From: Deltaproteobacteria bacterium | GTDB lineage: Bacteria; Desulfobacterota; Desulfarculia; Adiutricales; Adiutricaceae | DNA length: 6,920 nucleotides | Reading direction: 5' to 3' | Assembly: GCA_031269135.1 (NCBI GenBank) | Contig: JAISZP010000004.1 | Coordinates: 1 to 6,920, forward strand | Shown: positions 1-5,591 of the stretch, in pieces | How positions within the stretch are numbered: the first letter of the stretch is position 1 | Layout: each line of letters starts with the position of its first letter | Notes under the pieces: generated by a model | What the model saw: the letters and a program-made list of their open reading frames with translations, nothing else | Told to the model about the DNA's origin: nothing | Databases searched by the model: none | Translations under genes and position numbers: made by a program

Positions 1-10
1 GCTCAAATAA
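1..10 (+). CDS. Last codons of a left-truncated Rpn/PD-(D/E)XK transposase-like gene
   Basis: The first ten bases are identical to the last ten of the ORF ending at 517 (…CTC AAA TAA), and the homology continues without a gap for 286 further bases. The simplest reading is that another copy of the same gene, perhaps full length, ends at position 10 and lies mostly left of the window. This rests on homology to the second copy only; nothing upstream can be seen. Confidence 0.4.
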
Positions 11-296
11 CATTATTTACTTAACATGTAAGACCTTTTGCTTTGTAAATTGTTTCGCATCCAGCTTGATCAAGCGCTTGAGGCTGCGGGTCAAGGTTCC
101 GGCGGTTCGTCTAGACTCAAGCGCACCCAATTTCCATTGGCGGCGCTCCCTTTATCGCAAAAAGGTTTGAGGCGCTAGCCGGACAATTATTACGACGCGT
201 TTTGCCAGATGAGGACATTGAAGGCGGGCTTGGAGTTCGCCAGTAACGTCGCCTTGTCCGGATCTTCCGATAAGCCGCCAAGAGACCAGTCGTTTT
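1..296. repeat. Left copy of a 296-bp direct repeat (3' flank of Rpn-type gene)
   Basis: This block aligns without gaps to 508-803 at an offset of 507 bases. I count 12 mismatches in 296 positions, about 96% identity. It starts with the stop region of a transposase-like ORF and ends at the shared CGTTTT at 291-296. It contains an inverted pair, CCGGACAA at 179-186 and TTGTCCGG at 254-261, and nested palindromes around 66-80 (CTTGATCAAG, CAAGCGCTTG). The repeat may extend left of the window. It is probably a mobile-element flank or the product of a local tandem duplication. Confidence 0.9.
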
Positions 297-311
297 ATTG
301 ATGAAAAAGTA

Positions 312-318
312 AAGGAGG
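312..318 (+). promoter_or_regulatory. Strong Shine-Dalgarno site (AAGGAGG)
   Basis: AAGGAGG lies seven bases before the ATG at 326, an ideal spacing. An in-frame stop (TGA at 302-304) precedes it. The 326 start is therefore a genuine initiation site and not the continuation of an upstream reading frame. Confidence 0.7.
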
Positions 319-325
319 TTGGAAT

Positions 326-517
326 ATGCACTTTAGGCCCATAAGTGAGGTCCTTAAGGAAAGGTATATTAATTACGCCAAAGAAGAAGGTAGACAAGAA
401 GGTAGATTGAAAGCTAAAAGAGAAGCAGCAAAAAAATTATTGGCGATAAAAATGCCTGTCAGCGAAATTGCTTCCGTAACTGGCCTTACTGAAAGTGAGA
501 TTTTGGCGCTCAAATAA
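326..517 (+). CDS. Stand-alone C-terminal tail of an Rpn/PD-(D/E)XK transposase-family protein
   Basis: This 63-residue protein resembles only the tail of Rpn (PD-(D/E)XK nuclease/transposase) family proteins. It has a charged helix with the characteristic EGRQEGR repeat (residues 21-27), a KREAAKKLLAIKMP helix (31-44), and the terminal SEIASVTGLTESEI motif (46-59). The catalytic PD-(D/E)XK domain, normally about 200 residues upstream, is absent, and an in-frame stop sits just before the start. A strong AAGGAGG site serves the ATG. It is therefore either a decayed remnant produced by the 507-bp duplication, or a small protein made on its own. In E. coli, rpn genes produce C-terminal small proteins from internal starts that inhibit the full-length nuclease; whether this ORF acts that way is inference. 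Confidence 0.6.
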   Translation: MHFRPISEVLKERYINYAKEEGRQEGRLKAKREAAKKLLAIKMPVSEIASVTGLTESEILALK

Positions 518-803
518 CATTATTTACTTAACATGTAAGACCTTTTGCTTTGTAAATTGTTTCGCATCCAGCTTGATCAAGCTCTTGAGGCTGCGGGTCA
601 AGGTTCTGGCGGTTCGTCTAGACTCAAGCGCACCCAATTTCCATTGACGGCGATCCCTTTATCGCAAAGAGGTTTGAGGCGCTAGCCGGACAATTATTAC
701 GACGCGTTTTGCCTGGCGAGGCCATTGAAGGCGGGCTTGGAGTTCGCCAGTAACGTCGCCTTGTCCGAATCTTCCGATAAGTCGCTAAGAGACCAGTCGT
801 TTT
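508..803. repeat. Right copy of the 296-bp direct repeat
   Basis: This is the partner of 1-296. It begins inside the last codons of the tail ORF and continues as its 3' flank. Differences are scattered substitutions without insertions or deletions, densest around 714-722. The inner inverted pair is slightly degraded here (CCGGACAA at 686-693 against TTGTCCGA at 761-768). After 803 the two copies diverge completely. Several frames remain open across the block in both copies, but none has a convincing start. Confidence 0.9.
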
Positions 804-933
804 GTAGTTTGGAAAGACTATGACGCGAGGTAGCGCAGGTGAAAAAGATTGTCTCGGCGTGAGCGCAATGGACTAGCTTAGCTGCATGCGACTTTCAGGG
901 GGGTCATTCTTTAAGTTGATGCAGGAAGCAGTA

Positions 934-978
934 ATGGCCTACTTGCGAATGGCCCTCTTGCGAACGGCATACTTGCTC
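934..978. repeat. Three imperfect 15-bp tandem repeats
   Basis: Units are ATGGCCTACTTGCGA (934-948), ATGGCCCTCTTGCGA (949-963) and ACGGCATACTTGCTC (964-978). The 15-base period keeps one frame open, in the unsupported ORF 886-1020. No function is evident. Confidence 0.65.
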
Positions 979-1075
979 GGTAAAGACAAAGAGCGCTTCT
1001 GGCTGCCCACAAAAAGATGAAGATGAAGAGTTGCGCCTTAAAGCCTAACGTAACGTAACTTGGCAAAGCTTTCGC

Positions 1076-1108
1076 CCCCCAGCTGCTCGCCGAGGGGGTT
1101 AATTTTTT
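1076..1108 (+). terminator. Weak candidate intrinsic terminator
   Basis: CCCCC at 1076-1080 can pair with GGGGG at 1094-1098 across a 13-base loop, followed by TTAATTTTTT at 1099-1108. The stem is short and the loop large, and no clear + strand gene lies directly upstream. Confidence 0.25.
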
Positions 1109-1170
1109 CGATCCGATTAGTCGCCGGGTTATACTGGCGAGCGAAAAGGTCGTCCAAAATCAAGCCGTTT

Positions 1171-1190
1171 AAATGCGAACGTTCGCATTT
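1171..1190. promoter_or_regulatory. Perfect 20-bp palindrome (operator or bidirectional terminator stem)
   Basis: AAATGCGAACGTTCGCATTT is a perfect inverted repeat with no central spacer. It could fold as an 8-bp stem with an ACGT loop. On the + strand it is followed by TTTAAG, on the minus strand by AAACGG. It lies 146 bases beyond the stop codon of the minus-strand helicase, so it may end that transcript, or it may bind a dimeric protein. The known LexA box types have spacers that this lacks. Confidence 0.45.
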
Positions 1191-1335
1191 TTAAGTCTAG
1201 CTATAGTTAATGACTAAAAACGACTGTTTATTTAAATTAATGCAATTTTATGAATAACAATCAAGTTTTTATCTAATATAGCCATTATTCTATTGTTTGC
1301 CGATGCTGTTTAAAAACATACCAACATTTATCAGG

Positions 1336-2898
1336 CTAAAAGGTTGTTGCTCCGTCCCACAACTCGATAAAACCAGATTTTACCAGTTTTTTAAATGCTG
1401 TTATTTGCTTATCAGTTATAATATAGTCTTCTGGACAGTGCAACTGACCAAAACTACGAGTCATCGAAACATATATTAATCTTAGTTCTTCTAAATTTAG
1501 GTGAAATTGAAATTCTGATCCCGATTTCTTTTCCGTCTCGCAAAGTTCTTTAAATTTTGTCGCTTTCCCAATGGCATCGTCAATAGCCACGAAATCTCCA
1601 AGCAGGTGCACTTTTTCGTATTCACGGCCTTTTATCTTATGAGCAGTGGTGGCGATATAATGGGCTTGGCTCTCATTGGACATTTTAGCGGACTGCATCT
1701 GGTTATATATAAAAAAAGCTTTTTTATTGTAACGCTTGGCGATTTTGATTCTTGTATTGGCTACGCCGTCATTTGTCGATTCCACATATTCTTCTAATTC
1801 ATTAATATTTTTAAATTTTTTAATAAAAGGATCATTTATTTGAGAAACTTCTTTGTTTATAAGCCTTACAATCTCTAGTATGGTATCGAATCTATAGCTT
1901 TCAAATCCAGTATTATAATAAAATTTCTTATTTTCAATCTGTTTAGCTATGAAATCAAAGAGGCTGGCATTGGTTCTAGCTATGATCAGCTCTCCTGTAG
2001 CGACTTTTTTAGGCGGCGCCTCGTCGACTCCAGAAAACGTCTTTGGAGAGCCGAGTATTTTTAGGTACTGGTTGGCGACTTCGGCGATTTCCGCAGGACA
2101 ACGAAATGATTTGGTGAGGTAGAAATTGGCCGCCCCTTTAACGGCGGTTTTAGCTAAGGCGTCGACGGCGCCGTTAAAGCCGTAGATCTGTTGGTAAGGG
2201 TCGCCGACAAAGACTTTTTTCGCGCTGTTGCTGATGATTATGCTGATCATGCAGTCATTCAAATCCTGCGCCTCATCGACGAGGATATAATCAAAATGGT
2301 CGAGCGCGTCTCCGACGGTAAGTTCAAAGAGCTTGAGGTAGCCGTTGTGAGGCATGGTGAATTCGCCCGCCAAGGAGGCTTGCCATACGCTCTTGACTAA
2401 AGTGAAGATTTGTTTTGGCTTGATCTCGCCGGGACCAAGTTTCGCGGCTATTTTAGCTCTCGAGCTTTTGAAAAATGAGTCCGGAGTCTTATGATCGCTC
2501 AGCAACCAATCGTTGTATGCTTCCAAGACGATTCTGGCGATGTCGTACTGCTTTTGAAGATGTTTGACTTTCAGCGGCTTAAGAAAGGGTATGATATCGA
2601 TAGCTTTGATGTTGCCCAGGGTATTTTGAAATTGTCGACCGCAACGCGAGTAGGCCAGACTGTGGATTGTGCGCACTTCCACGTTGCCGAGTTCGGAAAA
2701 AGCCGCTTTAGAGTCCTCGGCTAAGGCTCGGTTGAAGGCTAGATAGAGAATCCTGCTTCGGGGACGAGCTTTGGCGAAGGCTTTGAGGGTAGTCGTTTTT
2801 CCTGTGCCGGCGAAGGCCGTTACGGTGAGCACATCTTCGGCGGCTTCCACAACCGCCTTTTGCTCTTGGGTGAGAGGGGTCGTTCTTGCCTTAGCCAT
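1336..2898 (-). CDS. Fbh1/UvrD-like superfamily 1A DNA helicase
   Basis: This 520-residue protein is predicted to be an ATP-dependent 3'-5' DNA helicase or translocase in the cytoplasm. All core SF1 motifs are visible in order: Q motif LTQEQ (9-13), Walker A AFAGTGKTTT with K34, Ia AFNRAL (54-59), TIHS (77-80), Walker B DEAQD (208-212), motif III VGDPYQQIYGFNGA (231-244), motif IV TKSFRCP (262-268), motif V TAHKIKGREYEKVHLL (418-433) and motif VI LRLIYVSMTRS (472-482). The GDPYQQIYGF, ARTNASLF (307-314) and SYRFDTILEI (334-343) stretches favour the Fbh1-like branch. It is much shorter than UvrD/Rep (about 670-720), mainly through a reduced region between motifs IV and V and no C-terminal extension. 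The ATG overlaps the stop of the upstream gene by 8 bases, suggesting translational coupling. GC content falls sharply in the 3' part, below about position 1980. GajB of Gabija is another possible relative, but no OLD-nuclease partner is present. Confidence 0.93.
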   Translation of the reverse strand: MAKARTTPLTQEQKAVVEAAEDVLTVTAFAGTGKTTTLKAFAKARPRSRILYLAFNRALAEDSKAAFSELGNVEVRTIHSLAYSRCGRQFQNTLGNIKAIDIIPFLKPLKVKHLQKQYDIARIVLEAYNDWLLSDHKTPDSFFKSSRAKIAAKLGPGEIKPKQIFTLVKSVWQASLAGEFTMPHNGYLKLFELTVGDALDHFDYILVDEAQDLNDCMISIIISNSAKKVFVGDPYQQIYGFNGAVDALAKTAVKGAANFYLTKSFRCPAEIAEVANQYLKILGSPKTFSGVDEAPPKKVATGELIIARTNASLFDFIAKQIENKKFYYNTGFESYRFDTILEIVRLINKEVSQINDPFIKKFKNINELEEYVESTNDGVANTRIKIAKRYNKKAFFIYNQMQSAKMSNESQAHYIATTAHKIKGREYEKVHLLGDFVAIDDAIGKATKFKELCETEKKSGSEFQFHLNLEELRLIYVSMTRSFGQLHCPEDYIITDKQITAFKKLVKSGFIELWDGATTF

Positions 2899-3376
2899 TT
2901 TTGGCGCCTGACCGCTGTCCCTTAAAGTTAGGTTTGGTTTTTTTCTCGTCAGCCAGCACTGAGGCCGCGATGTCGCTGAGATTTTTCAGAGCTGGCACCA
3001 CATTGGGCGGGGAGATGGCGTTAGTCTCCAAGAGCTTTAGGACCAAGTCCACAGCGGTTTTTATCGAGCCTGCGGCTTTGTGCGGCTGTATGTCTGCGGC
3101 GATTTCTCTTATGGCCGCCGTCAGATCCGTTAAGGTATCGATAGCCGCCTGAATCGTCCCTAGACGCCCCTTTTCAATGAGGCGTGCAGTCAAATCAAAG
3201 GCCAGGGAAAGAGCGGGAATCTTTTCCTCCTCATTTTCAATCAAGAGTTTTTGAGCGCTCTTTCCAAAAGACTCCAGAGCTAGCGGCAATTTGGCGACGT
3301 TGAGCAACCTTCTCTCCAAAAATTTAAGGGACATTTCCCTGGCGATTTTTAAGGGTAGTTCGGAATTATTGGCCAT
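2891..3376 (-). CDS. Small alpha-helical protein of unknown function, coupled to the helicase
   Basis: I do not recognise this 161-residue protein. It is rich in Ala, Leu and Lys/Glu and appears almost entirely helical, with amphipathic segments such as LSLAFDLTARLIEKG, IQAAIDTLTDLTAAIREIAA and SIKTAVDLVLKLLE. The C-terminus is basic and disordered (…KPNFKGQRSGAKNG). There is no signal peptide or membrane segment. The start chosen is the ATG at 3376; a TTG at 3406 would add ten residues. A GAGG sits 15 bases before the ATG, too far to be ideal, so the start is uncertain. Its stop codon lies inside the helicase start (8-base overlap), so the two are very probably one operon and may act together, for example as an adaptor for the helicase. 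That role is inference. Confidence 0.7.
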   Translation of the reverse strand: MANNSELPLKIAREMSLKFLERRLLNVAKLPLALESFGKSAQKLLIENEEEKIPALSLAFDLTARLIEKGRLGTIQAAIDTLTDLTAAIREIAADIQPHKAAGSIKTAVDLVLKLLETNAISPPNVVPALKNLSDIAASVLADEKKTKPNFKGQRSGAKNG

Positions 3377-3418
3377 GATGTTTAATAAGAACCTCGCGGA
3401 CAGCAAAGCCGCATGACG

Positions 3419-3528
3419 TTAAGGCAGCATAGATTTAAGGCGACATGGTTTGAAGGCGGCATGGATTTAAGGGCACGTGGCTTGAAGGCCAAAAGGTTTG
3501 AAGGCCACATAGATTTAAGGCCAAATGG
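3419..3528. repeat. Degenerate tandem array of 15-17-bp units
   Basis: Seven units can be read at 3419, 3434, 3449, 3466, 3481, 3497 and 3514, with consensus close to TTTRAAGGC-NNCATGG(A). Two variants, TTTAAGGC and TTTGAAGGC, are interspersed. The array fills most of the gap between the permease and the small helical gene. Variable unit length means it is not read in one frame. ORFs on both strands pass through it but look like by-products. Confidence 0.7.
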
Positions 3529-3560
3529 TTTGGTTCGTCTCGACGTCGATAATCCGGCTT

Positions 3561-3573
3561 CCGCTAAAAGCGG
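3561..3573. other. Compact hairpin just past the permease stop codon
   Basis: CCGCT-AAA-AGCGG is a perfect 5-bp stem with a three-base loop, 8 bases beyond the permease stop on its transcript. No T-run follows on the minus strand, so it is at best a weak or factor-dependent transcript end or an mRNA stabiliser. Confidence 0.3.
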
Positions 3574-3581
3574 TCGCCATT

Positions 3582-4880
3582 TCATGGAGAACTGGCCATC
3601 AGAGAACCCAGAGGCTTTAAGCTCGGAAAGTTATCGCAGGTGAATTTCACCACCGACATCAGCGGAACGGCTATTATCATTCCCACGCCTCCCCATAGCC
3701 AACCCCACAGCAGGATGGCCAACAGAGTGGCGGTGGGGGATAAATTCACGCTCCGGCCAAGAAAGTACGGTTCTATCCAGTTGCCGTGAACAAGTTCCAA
3801 TACCACCAGCGCCGCGACGAACCACAGAGATCTAGGCAGGCCGAATTGAATCAGGCACGCCAAAAACGGAGGAATCACCGTCAAAGGGACGCCGAGGTTG
3901 GGGATAAAGCTGAAAAAGAAAGCAAATATCCCCCAGCTGGAGGCGAAGTCCACTCCGAAGAGAGAGCACGCTAAAGTCACGACCAGCCCCAAGACGGCGC
4001 TTAATATCGTCTTAACCAGCAAATACTTTTGAACTTGGTCGCTCACCGCTTCCACCGCGACGCATAAACGCTCGCCTCTCTCTCCGGGAAAGGCCTGTTT
4101 CAGTTTGGTGGGCAGGTACGAAAAGGCCGGCAAAAAATAAATCGTAAACAAGGCGGTAAGAGCGAGATAGCCGGTAAAGCTTATGATTGAATTAAGAAAG
4201 CTGGTGACGTACCCTCCAAGCCCGCCTAATCCTTCAAAAGTCATATTGGAAAACTGGGTTTTTATGGAATCCAAAGACAAAAAGCTGAGGCGGTCTCCCA
4301 ATAAATCGGTCGCCTTAATCAATAAAAGCTCCAACCGCTCTTTATAGGCTGGAAACCCGTCTTTAAAGCTGGTCAGACTCGCGACTATATAGGTGAATAT
4401 CAACCATACCACCCCTAAACCCACCGCCAGCGACATAATGATGGCGATAATCTTCGGAATACGAATGCGGGTAAAGAGCATCGCCACAGGGTTTAAGGTG
4501 CAGCAGATCAAAAATGCCAAAATCATCGGAAGAAAGATAATTTTTAAGTTTATAAGCAATATTGTCAAAAGAAAGACGGAACCCAAGCCGATAAAGAAAC
4601 CATGAGCACCCTTGATCTCGATTTTTCTGTTTCTTGTTTGTCGGTTTTTGGGGGGAGTAGAGTCAGGGTCAGAGTTAGGATTAGGATTAGGATTAGAGTC
4701 GGAGTCGGAGTCGGAGTCGGAGTCGGAGTCGGTTTCCGTCGGACTCGGAGGGATTTCTTCAGCTGGCGATGGCGGGATTTGTCCGCTTTCGCCGACAGGT
4801 TGACTAGCCGCTGTTTTGCTAGTAGGATCCTTTTGGGAAATTTCGCCGTTAATAGCCGAATTGACTTCGTCTTGCTCCAT
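3582..4880 (-). CDS. AI-2E family (PerM-like) membrane transporter with acidic repeat N-terminus
   Basis: This 432-residue inner-membrane protein belongs to the AI-2E/PerM (UPF0118) family, whose members export AI-2 or act as ion/proton antiporters; the substrate here cannot be read from sequence. Hydrophobic segments lie near residues 94-112, 115-135, 143-168, 225-253, 287-309, 314-345, 351-366 and 381-411, with a soluble loop at 169-222. Family signatures are SFIPNLGVPLTVIPP (324-338), GNWIEPYFLGRS (366-377) and LSPTATLLAILLWGWLWGG (380-398), followed by GMIIAVPL. Residues 1-90 are a hydrophilic, Pro/Asp/Ser-rich cytoplasmic extension containing six Asp-Ser and three Asn-Pro dipeptides, unusual for the family. 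I chose the ATG at 4880 because GGGAG lies 5 bases upstream; in-frame starts at 4988 (ATG) and 5009 (TTG) have poorer sites. It is first of three minus-strand genes. Confidence 0.92.
   Translation of the reverse strand: MEQDEVNSAINGEISQKDPTSKTAASQPVGESGQIPPSPAEEIPPSPTETDSDSDSDSDSDSNPNPNPNSDPDSTPPKNRQTRNRKIEIKGAHGFFIGLGSVFLLTILLINLKIIFLPMILAFLICCTLNPVAMLFTRIRIPKIIAIIMSLAVGLGVVWLIFTYIVASLTSFKDGFPAYKERLELLLIKATDLLGDRLSFLSLDSIKTQFSNMTFEGLGGLGGYVTSFLNSIISFTGYLALTALFTIYFLPAFSYLPTKLKQAFPGERGERLCVAVEAVSDQVQKYLLVKTILSAVLGLVVTLACSLFGVDFASSWGIFAFFFSFIPNLGVPLTVIPPFLACLIQFGLPRSLWFVAALVVLELVHGNWIEPYFLGRSVNLSPTATLLAILLWGWLWGGVGMIIAVPLMSVVKFTCDNFPSLKPLGSLMASSP
4675..4732. repeat. Two adjoining hexanucleotide microsatellites inside the permease gene
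   Basis: TTAGGA occurs three times at 4675-4692 and AGTCGG six times at 4697-4732. On the minus strand these encode (Asn-Pro)3 and (Asp-Ser)6. Six-base units preserve the frame, so slippage would change the tail length without breaking the gene. Confidence 0.9.
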
Positions 4881-4885
4881 TTTTT

Positions 4886-4890
4886 CTCCC
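4886..4890 (-). promoter_or_regulatory. Shine-Dalgarno site deciding the permease start (GGGAG)
   Basis: On the minus strand GGGAG is followed by five A residues and the ATG at 4880-4878. It is the best ribosome site among the three candidate starts and supports the 432-residue product. Confidence 0.6.
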
Positions 4891-5015
4891 AAAATGATTC
4901 GCTGCCCCAAATAGGGGCCGTAAAAAAAGCCGACAAACCTTTTTGCGCTCGGTCGGGGTTTGAAGGATTTTATCGCAAGTCGGCTCATAAGTCCAGTTCC
5001 GCCGATCAATAATCA

Positions 5016-5038
5016 ATAGCGCCATAGCGCCATAGCGG
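5016..5038. repeat. ATAGCGCC octamer tandem repeat
   Basis: ATAGCGCC is repeated almost three times (ATAGCGCC-ATAGCGCC-ATAGCGG). The 8-base period would break a reading frame, which argues that the sequence just upstream of the permease start is not coding. Confidence 0.7.
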
Positions 5039-5095
5039 CGGCGACGGCAATTCCGCTTTCGCCGTGAGGCTTTTTCATCTCAAGCTTGTTGCGGC

Positions 5096-5242
5096 TCAAT
5101 GTCGGTTTTTTCTCGAATGTTTGTTTTTTCTCGAATGCTTGTTCGTTTGTTTTCCCGTTTCCTCTATCGCCTTTTTAACGACAATAGCGGCACGTCTCAG
5201 CAACCTCTTCTTTTCCTCTTGCCGCCGTTTTTTAGCCGTCAA
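5096..5242 (-). CDS. Doubtful small, very basic ORF
   Basis: An open frame of 48 residues runs from a TTG at 5242 to TGA at 5098-5096. It begins MTAKKRRQEEKKRLLRR and ends with the in-frame repeat KHSRKN-KHSRKN-RH. There is no ATG, no visible Shine-Dalgarno site and no family I recognise. The consistently charged composition could reflect A-rich minus-strand DNA and need not mean coding. It lies in the likely 5' leader of the permease mRNA. Confidence 0.15.
   Translation of the reverse strand: MTAKKRRQEEKKRLLRRAAIVVKKAIEETGKQTNKHSRKNKHSRKNRH
5105..5140. repeat. 18-bp direct tandem duplication
   Basis: GTTTTTTCTCGAATGTTT (5105-5122) is followed directly by GTTTTTTCTCGAATGCTT (5123-5140), with one difference. 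The 18-base length is a multiple of three and yields the duplicated KHSRKN in the doubtful ORF on the minus strand. Confidence 0.85.
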
Positions 5243-5276
5243 AAAAATAATTGCATCTTAACATCAAATCAATGGT

Positions 5277-5307
5277 ATTTTAGCTGTTGAATGAATAGTT
5301 TAGTCAA
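5277..5307 (-). promoter_or_regulatory. Weak sigma70-like promoter candidate for the minus-strand genes
   Basis: On the minus strand TTGACT (5307-5302) and TAAAAT (5282-5277) each match the -35 and -10 consensus at five of six positions. The 19-base spacer is longer than optimal. It would give a leader of almost 400 bases before the permease ATG. Confidence 0.25.
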
Positions 5308-5314
5308 GACTAAA
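5299..5314. promoter_or_regulatory. 16-bp inverted repeat overlapping the candidate -35 box
   Basis: TTTAGTC-AA-GACTAAA is a perfect 7-bp inverted repeat with a two-base centre. It covers the -35 hexamer proposed for the minus strand, a classic operator position. The right arm continues as GACTAAAAACG, an 11-mer also found at 1212-1222. Confidence 0.35.
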
Positions 5315-5490
5315 AACGCTCTTATACTAACAAAAAGAACTTTTATGAGATTTATTTCTCAGTTTTTGCTCGGCAGTAGGATATTTTAACCCGCAACGAA
5401 AAAAATGGTCTACGGTGATGACGCGGCTCGCTAAAAAGTTCTCAAGTCGGCGTTTTATTCTACCACTGCCGCAGGAAAAGCGGCCGAGGT

Positions 5491-5572
5491 CCAAGCTTAT
5501 GCGCAAGATCCAAACTTATGCCAATGACCGTCAAACTTAAGACCATGACGGCAAGCGACGTTTATGACGTGC
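5491..5572. repeat. Imperfect 19-21-bp direct repeats
   Basis: Units start at 5491 (CCAAGCTTATGCGCAAGAT), 5510 (CCAAACTTATGCCAATGACC) and 5531 (TCAAACTTAAGACCATGACG), with a more diverged fourth from 5552. The shared core is CAARCTTAWG. The units sit outside any supported gene. Confidence 0.5.
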
Positions 5573-5591
5573 ATCTTTTTTTCCGACGCCC

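Larger units (their letters stand above)
804..1335. other. Non-coding region between repeat copy 2 and the helicase gene
   Basis: I see no convincing gene here. A 44-codon ORF at 886-1020 lacks a ribosome binding site and resembles nothing I know. The stretch holds three imperfect 15-bp repeats (934-978), a GC stem followed by a T-run (1076-1108), a perfect 20-bp palindrome (1171-1190) and an AT-rich segment from about 1191 up to the helicase stop codon. Confidence 0.6.

Noticed and set aside
50..178. TTG-started + strand frame (LFRIQLDQALEAAGQGSG…) in both repeat copies
   Set aside because: It is open in both copies with mostly mild changes, but another frame is also open over the same bases and there is no ribosome site, so coding is not supported.
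152..397. 81-codon minus ORF across the first repeat
   Set aside because: It overlaps the repeat block and the well-supported + strand tail ORF, and has no recognisable product.
886..1020. 44-codon + strand ORF containing the 15-bp repeats
   Set aside because: No Shine-Dalgarno site, no family resemblance, and its open frame is partly explained by the repeat period.
1336..2898. Gabija defence system (GajB-like helicase)
   Set aside because: The helicase length would fit, but the required GajA partner (OLD-type ATPase/TOPRIM nuclease) is not in the window, and the motifs look more Fbh1-like.
3419..3528. CRISPR array
   Set aside because: Units are 15-17 bp, adjacent and degenerate, with no unique spacers and no cas genes nearby.
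3382..3643. ORFs on both strands through the 15-17-bp repeat array
   Set aside because: They are open because the repeat lacks stops; unit lengths vary, and the + strand one also overlaps the permease gene.
4881..5009. Longer permease starts at 5009 (TTG) or 4988 (ATG)
   Set aside because: Both lack a good ribosome site, and the added residues do not resemble the family; GGGAG before the ATG at 4880 is better.
5346..5365. Terminator hairpin TGAGA-TTTATT-TCTCA followed by GTTTTT
   Set aside because: The stem is short and AT-rich, and no + strand gene precedes it.
5418..5540. 40-codon + strand ORF (MTRLAKKFSSRRFILPL…)
   Set aside because: No ribosome site or recognisable homology, and it runs into the 20-bp repeat cluster.
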